The notes: generated by a model from the letters alone, not told the origin. 64,000 nt of DNA from Chitinophaga sp. (GCF_017745275.1 NZ_JAGHZS010000010.1:248001-312000); one strand, 5' to 3'; numbered from the stretch's first letter, positions 53,670-62,697 are shown. Numbers and translations are program-made.

Positions 53670-54441
53670 ATTCTTTAGCCCGCTTCAGTTCAAATGTTCT
53701 CATAGAAGACATATCTCCCCTTGCTTTTAGCTTCCCTGCGGCCACCAGTGCTTTAATCCGGCCACTGGCAAACACTTCATTGATTGGATTGCGGCGATCA
53801 CTAAATCCTATAATTTGACCTATAATTCTTACAGCGCTGATCCAGCGTTTGTCATTATTGTATCCTAAAATAGTATCATCGTATATTGCTTCATCAAGAA
53901 ATTGCAGTTGTCCATTCTCATCACATTCCCGTAATAGTTCCGGGCGGGCGGCAATGTTTTCATATTCCCTGGCCAGTTCGTTCAGGGTGTGGGCGGTGAT
54001 TTGTCCGGCTTGCGTGAAGAGTGAAGCCAGTTCCTGCTGATTGTAGCTGGCAATGTCGTTTCCGCCATGTGTGGGCGCGTTCACTAACCAAAGATCAACA
54101 GGTATCTCTCTTAACCACCAACAAGCCATGCGTGTGAAAACATAATCATTCCCATCGCTGCCGGCCCAAATGATTAAACGATCAACGGGATGTGCGTGTA
54201 GCCGTTGTTGCAATTGATGCCAGCTATCGAAAACATTATTAAGATAAGCGTATTGATAACCGGGGTGACTGCCAAAAACGAGCGACTGCAAATAACGGGT
54301 TCGTTTCCCGCCATCATCTAAAGGACCAATGCCTGGTAATTCATTGAATCCTATGGCATCGCCGGCGAGCAAGTGCTCATAAATGGCCAGGCGAAGCGTA
54401 CCAGCGACACTAATCGATGAAGTGATGTGTAAATCTTTCAT
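53668..54441 (-). CDS. DUF1835-like protein
   Basis: 257 residues. The opening DLHITSSISVAGTLRLAI and LLAGDAIGFNELPGIGPL follow the pattern of DUF1835 proteins, with a conserved-looking LIIWAGSDGNDY in the middle. Molecular function of the family is unknown. ATG at 54441 is chosen since a longer frame to 54519 would overlap the XRE gene upstream. 16 bp after the XRE stop, so co-transcribed. Confidence 0.75.
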   Translation of the reverse strand: MKDLHITSSISVAGTLRLAIYEHLLAGDAIGFNELPGIGPLDDGGKRTRYLQSLVFGSHPGYQYAYLNNVFDSWHQLQQRLHAHPVDRLIIWAGSDGNDYVFTRMACWWLREIPVDLWLVNAPTHGGNDIASYNQQELASLFTQAGQITAHTLNELAREYENIAARPELLRECDENGQLQFLDEAIYDDTILGYNNDKRWISAVRIIGQIIGFSDRRNPINEVFASGRIKALVAAGKLKARGDMSSMRTFELKRAKE

Positions 54442-54457
54442 AGAAGGTATGACGAGG

Positions 54458-54661
54458 TTAGAAATCGCTTTTTTCCAGCTTAAATATCTCATCCACTGTG
54501 CTGTCGAAGAATTTTGCAATCTTCAATGCCAGCAACGTTGACGGAATGAATTTACCAATTTCAATCGAGTTTATCGTTTGCCGCGATACATTTACCTGCT
54601 CCGCCAGCTCCGCCTGGGTAATGTTTTTCTTTGCACGCTCCACTTTTATTGAATTAGTCAT
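54458..54661 (-). CDS. Small XRE-family HTH regulator
   Basis: 67 residues, almost entirely one helix-turn-helix: ERAKKNITQAELAEQVNVSR followed by the recognition helix QTINSIEIGKF and the tail FDSTVDEIFKLE. Such minimal regulators typically sit next to a small membrane protein, as here (10 bp upstream), and repress their own operon. Confidence 0.93.
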   Translation of the reverse strand: MTNSIKVERAKKNITQAELAEQVNVSRQTINSIEIGKFIPSTLLALKIAKFFDSTVDEIFKLEKSDF

Positions 54662-54671
54662 GTTGCATTAA

Positions 54672-55022
54672 TTATTTGAAAGAATAAAAGCGGATATAGT
54701 AAAGAAGCAGCGACAGCGAGAATACCAATATCATAAAATGATTAACGTCTGTTAAGTTGAAAGGCAACGATAGATGGGCTGTCAGCAGCTTAAACACATA
54801 CGACAGTATAAATGAAAAATAAAGGGAAGAAGTTTTCAAACTCACCGATCTTTCATCTTCATATTTTCCGGGAGCGGTAAATAATATGAAGAGGCCCAAT
54901 AACAATAACATGTTGTTATGTGTATCAAAGAAGAAGATAGGTAACGCAACCAGGATGCAGAGTATACCCACATATTTTTGAAACATAAATAGCCGGGTTA
55001 AGCTTTTTGATTTGCTGAGCAT
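54672..55022 (-). CDS. Small integral membrane protein
   Basis: 116 residues with four predicted membrane segments (about 17-30, 36-50, 65-85 and 92-110). The charged loop GKYEDERSVSLK between helices two and three resembles membrane partners of small XRE regulators. Function unknown. First gene of the three-gene reverse operon. Confidence 0.8.
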   Translation of the reverse strand: MLSKSKSLTRLFMFQKYVGILCILVALPIFFFDTHNNMLLLLGLFILFTAPGKYEDERSVSLKTSSLYFSFILSYVFKLLTAHLSLPFNLTDVNHFMILVFSLSLLLYYIRFYSFK

Positions 55023-55211
55023 GATGTTAAGTTTAATTATCTTAAAGTTAAATAAACTATTTAAAAAGACAAGTATGCTTTACATTTTTTGATGACTTGA
55101 TAATTTTAATGACGCCGATAATAACAAAATATCGACTTATATAACGGAGATGATTAAACGATCATTTTTATACATCTTACAACAGTAAAAAGCCTTGAAA
55201 TTCCAGGTAAT

Positions 55212-55249
55212 AAAAAGCCCCGGAAAACGAATGTTCCCCGGGGCTTTTT
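55212..55249 (-). terminator. Strong terminator of the reverse amidohydrolase
   Basis: AAAAAGCCCCGG (55212-55223) and CCGGGGCTTTTT (55238-55249) are exact complements with a 14-nt loop; on the reverse strand the stem ends in a U-tract. It is 15 bp past the stop. Confidence 0.85.
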
Positions 55250-55263
55250 CCAACACATTATCT

Positions 55264-56598
55264 TTAATATACGATCTGTCCTTTATTAATCAGCGATTTT
55301 ACCGGTGATATTCTCGATACAGCTTCCGCGGAGCAGCTGGCATCTACCAGTACCATATCTGCTGTATCGCCGGCTTTAGGCCATTGTTGTATGCCTTTGT
55401 CGTCTAGTGGAAGCACATTGCCGGTAGCCAGTTTCAGGCTCCTGGACAGCTTAAATTCTGTGGAGTAGCCATATAACTGTGCCATGGTATGCGCCTTTTC
55501 CAGTACGCTGCCTGATCCGAAAGTACTCCAGTGATCAATGATGCTGTCGTTTCCGGTCATTACAGTAACGTTGTGCTTGTAGAGGGTAGGTATAGGCATA
55601 ATCAAACCGCCAAATGGAATGGTGGAAACGATACCGATGCCTGCGGCGCCCAATTGTTCCGCGATTTCTTCCTGTTTAATGCTATCAATTCTTCCCAGCA
55701 CAAAGCAGTGGCTCAGGAAGGTTTTATTTTTCAGCGCCGGATTTTCGTTGACCTTTTTAATGAGATATTCTACTGTTTTCAGCCCGGATTCACCTGATTC
55801 GTGCAGGTGGATATCAATTCCTTTTTTATTGTCCAGCGCCAGTTGTACGGTGAAGTCGATCGTTTTTTCGATGGCGCCGTCAATGGTATAAGGATCCAGT
55901 CCGCCGATGAAGTCGATGTCCATTTGGGCCGCTTCCCTGAGATACGGAACCGAGTCGGTATAAAATACGCCATGCTGCGGGAAGGCCACGAGTTCTGCTC
56001 CAAAGGAATTCTTTTTATTGTCCAGTGCTTTCAGGAGGTTGTTGAGGGATTGCAACTTCGACGTAGGCTCAATATTAACATGACTTCTGGCGAAGTTGGT
56101 ACCTTTTGACTGCAGTAATTCCACCAGCTTTTCTGCGCGGTAGGTGGATGTTTTCAGCATTTCCGGAAGTATTTTCTGTTCCAGGGCAATCATTCCTTTC
56201 ACGCCACCGGGGCCTCTCCGGGTAGCCTGCCAGAAGCCGCCATAGAATGTTTTATCGAGATGGATATGCATGTCCCGGAAGGCAGGCAACATCAGCCAGC
56301 CTTTGGCATCAATGGCTTTGGCGTCGTTCGGCTTATTGGCGGAAACGTTGCTGATTTTTCCGTCTTTGATTTCTACGCAGAATAATTCAGTGTTGGTGTG
56401 GACTACCTCTCCTTCTTCATATACAAATCCTGTTTCCAGTCGTACGTTTTTCAACAGGTAGCTTTTGCCGCCATTCCCTGTTATCTCGCCGGCAAATGCC
56501 GTTGCTGATCCCAGTAAGCCGGAGGCAAAGGCTACGCCTGCCATCCCTAATCCGGACATCCTGATAAATTCCTTGCGGGATATTTCCGTTTTCTTCAT
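55264..56598 (-). CDS. Exported amidohydrolase (cytosine deaminase-like)
   Basis: 444 residues. The N-terminus ISRKEFIRMSGLGMAGVAFASG is a Tat-like signal, though with Arg-Lys in place of Arg-Arg. Metal-site motifs of the amidohydrolase superfamily: HIHLDK, HLHESGE, SHCF and the Asp in GNDSIIDHW. The Glu after HLH and the single Asp fit the cytosine deaminase branch. Substrate unknown. Closely related to the divergent gene at 56795. The ATG at 56598 is preferred to 56610 because the -7 element at 56618-56625 would put the transcript start at the longer form's first codon. Confidence 0.9.
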   Translation of the reverse strand: MKKTEISRKEFIRMSGLGMAGVAFASGLLGSATAFAGEITGNGGKSYLLKNVRLETGFVYEEGEVVHTNTELFCVEIKDGKISNVSANKPNDAKAIDAKGWLMLPAFRDMHIHLDKTFYGGFWQATRRGPGGVKGMIALEQKILPEMLKTSTYRAEKLVELLQSKGTNFARSHVNIEPTSKLQSLNNLLKALDNKKNSFGAELVAFPQHGVFYTDSVPYLREAAQMDIDFIGGLDPYTIDGAIEKTIDFTVQLALDNKKGIDIHLHESGESGLKTVEYLIKKVNENPALKNKTFLSHCFVLGRIDSIKQEEIAEQLGAAGIGIVSTIPFGGLIMPIPTLYKHNVTVMTGNDSIIDHWSTFGSGSVLEKAHTMAQLYGYSTEFKLSRSLKLATGNVLPLDDKGIQQWPKAGDTADMVLVDASCSAEAVSRISPVKSLINKGQIVY

Positions 56599-56617
56599 AG
56601 TCCCAGTCATTTTTTTA

Positions 56618-56625
56618 CAAAGCTA
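56618..56625 (-). promoter_or_regulatory. -7 element of the exported amidohydrolase gene
   Basis: Reverse strand reads TAGCTTTG, an exact match to TAnnTTTG. No TTG is found at the right spacing, so the promoter may need an activator. Confidence 0.45.
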
Positions 56626-56666
56626 ATATTCGTATCCTTTATTTGTGTGAAGGATTCATGATATGC

Positions 56667-56713
56667 CTTGAAAGATTTATAACAATTTCCGAAGTAGTTA
56701 TAAATCTTTCAAG
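56667..56713. promoter_or_regulatory. Perfect 17-bp inverted repeat between divergent amidohydrolases
   Basis: CTTGAAAGATTTATAAC (56667-56683) and GTTATAAATCTTTCAAG (56697-56713) are exact reverse complements with a 13-nt spacer. It lies between the divergent promoters with no T-run behind either arm, so an operator controlling both genes is the best reading. Confidence 0.65.
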
Positions 56714-56794
56714 CATCTGCATAGATAGTACAAAGTTCCGGAGATATTAACCACTTACTTTGCCGTAGTTATCTGACAATAAAAAAATGGACCA

Positions 56795-58015
56795 ATGGAT
56801 ATAATAACAAGCGATAGTCACTATACATTTAAGAATGTATTGCTGGAAACAGGCTTTGAGTATGATGGAGAAGAAGTGGTGAAAACGAAGACCGCATTGT
56901 TCTGCGTGGAAGTAGCAGCAGGCAGTATTAAGTCCATCATGCCAAATGATCCTTCTAAGCCTGCCATTGATGCAAAAGGCTGGCTGATGTTGCCTGCCTT
57001 TAAGGATATGCACGCCCATTTGGATAAAATGCTGTATGGCCTGCCCTGGCAGGCAGTTTCTTCGAAGAGGAAAACAGTGAAAGACCAGATTGCATATGAG
57101 CAAAAGATGATTCCGGAATGGCTGAAAACTTCTATACCGCGGACTGAAAAGCTGATTGAATTTTTGCAATCTAACGGTACTCATTTTATTCGTTCCCATT
57201 TCAATGTGGATCCTACCTCCGGTTTCGACTCCCTGAAGCACCTGGAAATAGCGCTGAAGAATAAGGAAAAAACAGTAGGAGCAGAGCTGGTGGCCTTTCC
57301 GCAGCATGGCGTGTTTTACACCGATACTGCCCCGCTGCTGAAAGAAGTGGTGAAAATGAACATCGATTTTATTGGCGGTGTAGATCCTTATTCTATCGAT
57401 GGCAGCATCGAAAAAACGATGGACCTCACCACACAATTGGCGATTGATCACCAAAAAGGTATTGATATTCACCTGCATGAAGCAGGGGAAACCGGTATCA
57501 AAACCATTGAATACCTGATCAACAAGGCAAATGAAAACCCGGTGCTCCGGGGTAAAACCTTTGTAAGCCACGCGTTTGCATTGGGGCATCTGTCTGCCGT
57601 GGAAACGGAGCGCATAGCAGCCCGACTGGGAGAAGCCGGCGTTGGTATTGTGTCTTCCGTACCATTCGGTCGTACTATTATGCCTATTCCTGTACTGAGA
57701 AAGCATGGGGTAGAAGTACTGATTGGCAACGATAATATCCAGGATCACTGGAATACCTTTGGCCCGGGACACATGCTGCAGAAGGCGAAACTCATTGCCG
57801 GGCTGTATGGCTATAGCTCTGAATGGGCGCTGTCGAGAACACTGGGATTTGCTACCCGGTACGTGTTGCCTTTGGATGATAAAGGTAACCAGCAGTGGCC
57901 TAAAGCGGGCAATGATGCTAACCTGGTATTCCTGGAGGCATCCTGCTCTGCCGAAGCAGTATCAAGGGTTTCACCGGTGAAGTCACTGGTGCATAAAGGA
58001 AATATTGTATTCTGA
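56795..58015 (+). CDS. Cytosolic amidohydrolase (cytosine deaminase-like), paralogue of its neighbour
   Basis: 406 residues without a signal peptide. Motifs HAHLDK, HLHEAGE, SHAF and GNDNIQDHW match those of the exported neighbour, and long stretches such as GAELVAFPQHGVFYTD are identical in both, so the pair arose by duplication. Substrate unknown; deaminases and hydrolases of cyclic amides are both possible. The ATG at 56795 is in frame; the ATG 8 bp earlier is not. Confidence 0.92.
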   Translation: MDIITSDSHYTFKNVLLETGFEYDGEEVVKTKTALFCVEVAAGSIKSIMPNDPSKPAIDAKGWLMLPAFKDMHAHLDKMLYGLPWQAVSSKRKTVKDQIAYEQKMIPEWLKTSIPRTEKLIEFLQSNGTHFIRSHFNVDPTSGFDSLKHLEIALKNKEKTVGAELVAFPQHGVFYTDTAPLLKEVVKMNIDFIGGVDPYSIDGSIEKTMDLTTQLAIDHQKGIDIHLHEAGETGIKTIEYLINKANENPVLRGKTFVSHAFALGHLSAVETERIAARLGEAGVGIVSSVPFGRTIMPIPVLRKHGVEVLIGNDNIQDHWNTFGPGHMLQKAKLIAGLYGYSSEWALSRTLGFATRYVLPLDDKGNQQWPKAGNDANLVFLEASCSAEAVSRVSPVKSLVHKGNIVF

Positions 58016-58026
58016 TAAATGCCCGT

Positions 58027-58096
58027 TATCTGCCCCGTGATAAATGTTACAAGCTTTGGGATGAAAAACGCAAAGTATCGTCATACGGGGCAGATA
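58027..58096. promoter_or_regulatory. 12-bp inverted repeat spanning the lipoprotein promoter
   Basis: TATCTGCCCCGT (58027-58038) and ACGGGGCAGATA (58085-58096) are exact complements 46 nt apart. The right arm runs into the -7 element at 58095. Two half-sites bridged by a loop, or part of a stress-type operator, are possible. Confidence 0.45.
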
Positions 58097-58102
58097 CCTT
58101 TG
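58095..58102 (+). promoter_or_regulatory. -7 element of the small lipoprotein gene
   Basis: TACCTTTG matches TAnnTTTG exactly, 24 bp before the ATG at 58126. No TTG at normal spacing. Confidence 0.5.
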
Positions 58103-58125
58103 TAATGCCTAAATATTTAACTGGT

Positions 58126-58608
58126 ATGAAGAACGTAAAAAAAGTAACCGCCGCTCTTTTGTTGACACTCTGTAGCGTATTTTTCTTTAGCTGCAGCAAA
58201 GACAAAGATCCTGAACCAAAGCAATTGACACCCGGCGAAACGCTTGCCAGCACTCCCTGGGAAACTACCAACGCAAGAAATAATAAAGGCGAAAAGGTAG
58301 TGTTGAGCGATGCTAATGTATCTAACTTCGTAGGCTTCGCTTACTTTAAAGCAGATGGTACTTTTACCATGTACAACCTGGATGATTCTCCAAAAATGCA
58401 TGGCGACTGGACCGTTTCTGCAGATGGGAAAACCCGCACCGTAGTGGCAAAAGATGCAGATGGTAAAGTATTATTCACCCGTGTAGTGGATATCACGGTA
58501 TTGACCAAATTGGAGTTTACTTACCGCATTTATCCTAATGCGAACGACAAAACCGTTTACTTCGACATTATCCACACACCAACAACACACGCAGAGCCTA
58601 AGAAGTAA
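58126..58608 (+). CDS. Small lipoprotein, DUF4822-like
   Basis: 160 residues. Lipoprotein signal MKNVKKVTAALLLTL ending in the lipobox FFSC; mature part one beta-rich domain with LASTPWETTNA and GDWTVSADGKTRTVV, similar to DUF4822 or lipocalin-like proteins of Bacteroidota. The ATG at 58126 gives a normal signal; one at 58105 lies at the expected transcript start and is disfavoured. Function unknown. Confidence 0.85.
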   Translation: MKNVKKVTAALLLTLCSVFFFSCSKDKDPEPKQLTPGETLASTPWETTNARNNKGEKVVLSDANVSNFVGFAYFKADGTFTMYNLDDSPKMHGDWTVSADGKTRTVVAKDADGKVLFTRVVDITVLTKLEFTYRIYPNANDKTVYFDIIHTPTTHAEPKK

Positions 58609-58624
58609 TCGCATGATCTTATTA

Positions 58625-58662
58625 TAAAAAATGGATTGGCCTATCGCCAATCCATTTTTTTT
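58625..58662 (+). terminator. Strong terminator after the small lipoprotein
   Basis: ATGGATTGGC (58631-58640) pairs with GCCAATCCAT (58646-58655), loop CTATC, with flanking A5 and T8 extending the stem. Confidence 0.9.
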
Positions 58663-58712
58663 GCGATAAATTGTCATATTTTACAGGTTCAATGGCTACT
58701 TAATCCGCGGAT

Positions 58713-59570
58713 ATGATGATTTATGACGACAGCGGCTATATCCCTGTTCTGGGGCTACAGGAATTCAGGAAAGGCCAGTTGGCTGGCAGGGAAGAATTCC
58801 TCTTTAATGAACTGCATGGTGAACGGCATATTGAGAAGCCGCACAAACATGATTTTTTTATTATTAACCTCTTTGAATCCGCCAAGGGGGTACATAATAT
58901 CGACTTCCACGACTATCCCATCGGCAATAAGCAGGTGCATATATTGTTTCCCGGCCAGGTGCATACCTGGAGTATAAAGCCCAATACAACCGGTTACCAG
59001 CTGATGATACAGCAGCACTTCTTCGAACGATTTGCGTCTTTTTTCCGCTATTCGTTTTCAAATTATATGAATCACCCGGTGATTCCATTAACCAATGAAA
59101 ACTTTCAGTTGCTGAAATATGAATTTGATGCCATCAGGGATGAACTAAGTTCTCCTGAATCCGTACAGGAGGTGATTGCTGCCAGAGCCGCTGTGATTGC
59201 CGCTATTGTAAGTAAAGAAGCGGAGAACATTTTTACAGACCTGAAAGTATTCCAATCGAACCCCCGGCTTGCAAAATTCAATATGCTGATTGATAAATTT
59301 TACAAGCAGGAAAAGCTGGTGGGATTCTATGCTGCCCAACTGCATATCTCCGCTAATTATTTAAATATTTTGTGTAAAAACCATTTGCATGTATCTGCCA
59401 CTAAACTGATTCAGCAGCGCGTATTGCTGGAAGCCAAGCGGCTGTTGCAAACTACGGCGCTTTCTATCAAAGAAATCGCTTTTGAACTGGGGTTTGTGGA
59501 TCACGCATATTTTTCTAATTTCTTTAAAGCGCAGGCAGGGATTACGCCTACACAGTTTAGAGAGGGATAA
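58713..59570 (+). CDS. AraC-family transcriptional regulator
   Basis: 285 residues: an N-terminal cupin-like sensing domain (EKPHKHDFFIINLF, FPGQVHTW) and a C-terminal double helix-turn-helix (LHISANYLNILCK ... IKEIAFELGFVDHAYFSNFFK). Ligand and targets unknown. The divergent amidohydrolase region 0.6-2 kb upstream with its inverted repeat is a possible target but nothing links them directly. Confidence 0.92.
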   Translation: MMIYDDSGYIPVLGLQEFRKGQLAGREEFLFNELHGERHIEKPHKHDFFIINLFESAKGVHNIDFHDYPIGNKQVHILFPGQVHTWSIKPNTTGYQLMIQQHFFERFASFFRYSFSNYMNHPVIPLTNENFQLLKYEFDAIRDELSSPESVQEVIAARAAVIAAIVSKEAENIFTDLKVFQSNPRLAKFNMLIDKFYKQEKLVGFYAAQLHISANYLNILCKNHLHVSATKLIQQRVLLEAKRLLQTTALSIKEIAFELGFVDHAYFSNFFKAQAGITPTQFREG

Positions 59571-59589
59571 TTACTTTATAATATCATTT

Positions 59590-60042
59590 ATGCATCGTTT
59601 TATATTAATGATAGTGTTGGCCGGCTTATGTTGTTTTCAAACTGTGTCGGCGCAAACAGGGAGTTTAAGCCATATATTTCCCGCCACTTATAAAGCAGGT
59701 AAAAATATATATCCTGAGGCAACGGGCAGATTTACGCCTACTGCTGCAGAAGCCAGGCGTGCAGAAGAAGTTGTCAGGAAAAAGTTGCAGCAGATCAATA
59801 ATAAAACCTTAATCAGCCTCAGGGATAATTGGAATTTTTACTACCGGCAGTATGTTGGATTTATCGGTGAAAATGGTAAGAAAATTATCTGGATAAATTT
59901 CCTCTGGCCGGATGACGAGCATGAGCGTAACCTGGCAAAACAAATCATCGAGGTAGAAGATGGAGGTACGCACTACTGGAATGTCAAGGCAGATATTTCC
60001 AGCGGCCGCGTGTTTGCGTTACGGATTAATAGCAGGGGGTGA
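59590..60042 (+). CDS. Hypothetical secreted protein
   Basis: 150 residues with a signal peptide cleaved near VSAQ (residue ~21). The rest is a single mixed alpha/beta domain with no recognised family. The ATG at 59590 is chosen because it begins the signal peptide and follows the AraC stop by 19 bp; an upstream start at 59482 would overlap the AraC gene. Confidence 0.8.
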   Translation: MHRFILMIVLAGLCCFQTVSAQTGSLSHIFPATYKAGKNIYPEATGRFTPTAAEARRAEEVVRKKLQQINNKTLISLRDNWNFYYRQYVGFIGENGKKIIWINFLWPDDEHERNLAKQIIEVEDGGTHYWNVKADISSGRVFALRINSRG

Positions 60043-60074
60043 TGAATACCTATAAAGATATTGTGTCTTTTAAT

Positions 60075-60806
60075 TTATAGCTTCGGCGTAAACTGCGCCA
60101 GATCATAAATCCCCAATTGCCGTTCTATACCCGCTACTTTATCTACAAACAATTCAAATCCGCCTTTTCCAAACAGTTGATGTTCCCGTTTTTCAAAGTC
60201 TTCTCCCAGGCTGTCGAATTCATGTTTACTCACGATATCCCGGATAGCCGGAAAGAGGATCGTATCTTCTCTCGCTTCATGGGGCCGGTACATATCAATA
60301 AAGGACGTGAGCAGGCGAACCAGTTGCTCTTTATCACCATCAGTGGAGATTTGCGCTTGTTTACCTAATTGCAGTACCTGGTCGGTAATCAGGCGCCCCT
60401 GTTGATGCTGGGCCCGTAATACCTGGACGAGGTTTGTTAGTTTATGCGCTTTTTCAAATCGGGGGAATAGAAAATCTTCTTCCTGCTTCTCGTGGTACGA
60501 TTCTATAAAAGTGCGAATGATATTAGCAGCATCGGTGAGTAGTTGCGGCGGAATGGGTTGACTGGAGGCCAGCATTTTCAGGAAGTGATCGTATACGAGT
60601 AATACGCGGTTGAGGATGCCGTGCTCACGCATGAGATCTTCCGGGGGACTTATTTCATCTTCTTCTTTATTGCCGCAGCCTGGTAGCAGGGCTATGCCGG
60701 CAATGCCGGTGATAATCGTTGTTTTCAGGCCGTTTTCAATGAAACTTCTTCGGCTATGTGCAGGATTGTGTTGAATGGGAGGTTTCATAGCATCATCTTT
60801 TAACAT
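60075..60806 (-). CDS. Hemerythrin-like lipoprotein with Tat-type signal
   Basis: 243 residues. N-terminus contains SRRSFIENGLKTTIITGIAG, a twin-arginine signal, ending in lipobox LLPGC. The mature part is a four-helix HHE domain with the expected metal ligands in MREHG, YDHFLK, SYHEKQEEDFLFP, RAQHQQ and PHEAREDTILFP. It should bind a diiron site outside the cytosol, for oxygen or nitric-oxide sensing or protection. 52 bp after the sigma factor in the same direction, so perhaps co-transcribed. A second ATG at 60788 is possible. Confidence 0.9.
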   Translation of the reverse strand: MLKDDAMKPPIQHNPAHSRRSFIENGLKTTIITGIAGIALLPGCGNKEEDEISPPEDLMREHGILNRVLLVYDHFLKMLASSQPIPPQLLTDAANIIRTFIESYHEKQEEDFLFPRFEKAHKLTNLVQVLRAQHQQGRLITDQVLQLGKQAQISTDGDKEQLVRLLTSFIDMYRPHEAREDTILFPAIRDIVSKHEFDSLGEDFEKREHQLFGKGGFELFVDKVAGIERQLGIYDLAQFTPKL

Positions 60807-60858
60807 AAATAATGTCAGAACACTCCCACAAACTTCATACTATAATTTGCCCTTTATG

Positions 60859-61413
60859 CTATTGCTCTTTCAGTTGCTGCCGTAATACATGCAGGGCCTT
60901 TACAATATGCTTCTCTACCGTACTCACAGAAATACTCATTTTGGTAGCAATGGCCTGGTGCGATAAGTACTGCATCCGGCTTAAGATAAATGCTTCCCTG
61001 CATTTCTCAGGTAGCCCGTTGATGATATAATGAATTTTTTCCTCCAGCTTTTTACTGTCGATAGCTGGTTCACCGGGGTGAGCAGATTGATATTGTGCCT
61101 GTTCTTTTAAGGCGGCATATTGTTTTTGTCGTAACAGCCGTTGCCGGTAGCGGTCAACCATGCCATTTTTCAGCATGGTTTGCAGATAGGCGTAGAGGTG
61201 ATCGGTATTTTCTATTCCCGCACGTTTGGTGTATAGCCTGACAAATACATCCTGCACCACTTCCAGCGCATCTTCTCTGTCACCCAGCAGCTTATAGGCG
61301 GTATTCAATAAGCGGATGAAGTAACGATCGTAAATGGCTTCGAATGCAGTAATATCCCCTTCTTTTAGTAACCGGAACAGATCGCTGTCGGTGATGTTGG
61401 AATACGGCTTCAT
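60859..61413 (-). CDS. ECF sigma-70 factor
   Basis: 184 residues: region 2 (ITAFEAIYDRYFIRLLNTAYKL ... DALEVVQDVFVRLY as separate parts) and region 4 (LPEKCREAFILSRMQYLSHQAIA...SVSTVEKHI). The ATG at 61413 begins region 2 correctly; an upstream ATG at 61446 adds 11 residues without family support. It is divergent from the FecR-like anti-sigma gene, forming the usual Bacteroidota sigma/anti-sigma/SusC switch. Confidence 0.94.
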   Translation of the reverse strand: MKPYSNITDSDLFRLLKEGDITAFEAIYDRYFIRLLNTAYKLLGDREDALEVVQDVFVRLYTKRAGIENTDHLYAYLQTMLKNGMVDRYRQRLLRQKQYAALKEQAQYQSAHPGEPAIDSKKLEEKIHYIINGLPEKCREAFILSRMQYLSHQAIATKMSISVSTVEKHIVKALHVLRQQLKEQ

Positions 61414-61533
61414 GTTGTTGTTCACGTGCGGAATAAAAATACTCAAAAAAAAATCACAAATGCAATAGCGGTCTTTTCTTTTCTGTTCGTTTATAGATAG
61501 GTAAGAAAAAAATATTGGGATAGGATTTATATT

Positions 61534-62697
61534 TTGAATAATAAGATAGATATCAAAATATTAAGTAAGTACCTGGATGGTACTGCATCTCCGGAGGAGC
61601 AGCTAATCATAGAAGCATGGTTGGCCGAATCGGGAGAGAATGCCCCTTTGTTTGAGGAGGAAGAGTCGCCCGATGCAGTGATGTACCGGGAAGCCGCGAA
61701 GACTGCGGTGCTGGAGCAGATGCAACTCTACGAAGAGCCGGAGGTACCGCCTCGCCGCAACTGGCGGGTAGTAGCGCTGCGGGTAGCTGTAGCGGCGGCA
61801 GTGTTGGGTGCTATCGCGATAGTGGGTTACCAGTGGAGAAAATTATCGCCGGTACAGCCGGTAGCGATGCGACAGAAAAAGGAGCCTGTATCCCGTAACA
61901 GGGCAATGCTGGCGCTTTTCAACGGACAGCAAATAACGTTGGAAACGTTGGCCATCGGGCAGGCAATACAGGTAGGAGCAATAACTATCTCTAAAACAGA
62001 TACCAACGAAATCAGGTACCAGGTAACAGGAGGGGAATTACCACCAACAGCGGGTACCAACCAGTTAACGGTGCCTAAATCATCGCAGTACGCGGTAGTG
62101 CTGGCCGATGGCACAAAGGTATGGCTCAATGCCGGGTCGTCTATCAGCTTCCCTGCTGCATTTGCAGGGAATAGCAGGAAAGTGGGGATCACCGGGGAAG
62201 CATACTTTGAAGTGGCCAAACAGCTGACAGCCAATGGCAGTAACTATCAGCCATTTAGTGTGGCTACAGAGAAAGTGGAAGTGCTGGTATTAGGGACGCA
62301 TTTTAACATTAACGCATATACGAATGAACCGGCTGTAAAAACAACCTTGCTGGAAGGAAGTGTACAGGTGAAAACCAATAAACAAAAAATACAAATCAGG
62401 CCTGGCCAACAGGCACAATTAAATCATACCGGCCAACTGTCGGTAGCGCAACCAAATCTTGAAGAAGTAACCGCCTGGAAAAAAGGCTATCTCCAGTTCG
62501 ACGACACACCGCTGGAAGAAGTTTTCAGACAAATTGCACGCTGGTACGATGTGGAAGTCATTTTTAAAGGAACATCCCCGCAGGGATCTTTCCACGGAAA
62601 AGTATATCCCGGCATGACCCTGCCGGAAATCCTGCGCGGACTGGAAGTAAACGGCGCCCGGTTTACCTTCAACGGAACCAAAATCATCGTAGAGTAG
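61534..62697 (+). CDS. FecR-family anti-sigma factor
   Basis: 387 residues: a cytosolic N-terminal part, one membrane segment near 84-101, a periplasmic FecR domain (KVWLNAGSSISFPAAF, GEAYFEV) and a C-terminal DUF4974-like segment (WYDVEVIFKG). The start is a TTG at 61534; no ATG lies before residue 52, which would lose the cytosolic part, so TTG is favoured. It holds the divergent ECF sigma until the SusC-type receptor downstream signals substrate binding. Confidence 0.92.
   Translation: MNNKIDIKILSKYLDGTASPEEQLIIEAWLAESGENAPLFEEEESPDAVMYREAAKTAVLEQMQLYEEPEVPPRRNWRVVALRVAVAAAVLGAIAIVGYQWRKLSPVQPVAMRQKKEPVSRNRAMLALFNGQQITLETLAIGQAIQVGAITISKTDTNEIRYQVTGGELPPTAGTNQLTVPKSSQYAVVLADGTKVWLNAGSSISFPAAFAGNSRKVGITGEAYFEVAKQLTANGSNYQPFSVATEKVEVLVLGTHFNINAYTNEPAVKTTLLEGSVQVKTNKQKIQIRPGQQAQLNHTGQLSVAQPNLEEVTAWKKGYLQFDDTPLEEVFRQIARWYDVEVIFKGTSPQGSFHGKVYPGMTLPEILRGLEVNGARFTFNGTKIIVE

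Noticed and set aside
54442-54519. Longer N-terminus for the DUF1835-like gene
   Set aside because: It would overlap the XRE gene and adds no conserved residues.
56747-57772. Long reverse frame (about 340 codons) over the amidohydrolase gene
   Set aside because: It has no family features, is rich in Cys/His/Phe, and lies opposite a gene with clear catalytic motifs.
59482-59589. Long start of the secreted protein overlapping the AraC gene
   Set aside because: The added residues are the AraC helix-turn-helix read in another frame; ATG 59590 begins a normal signal peptide.
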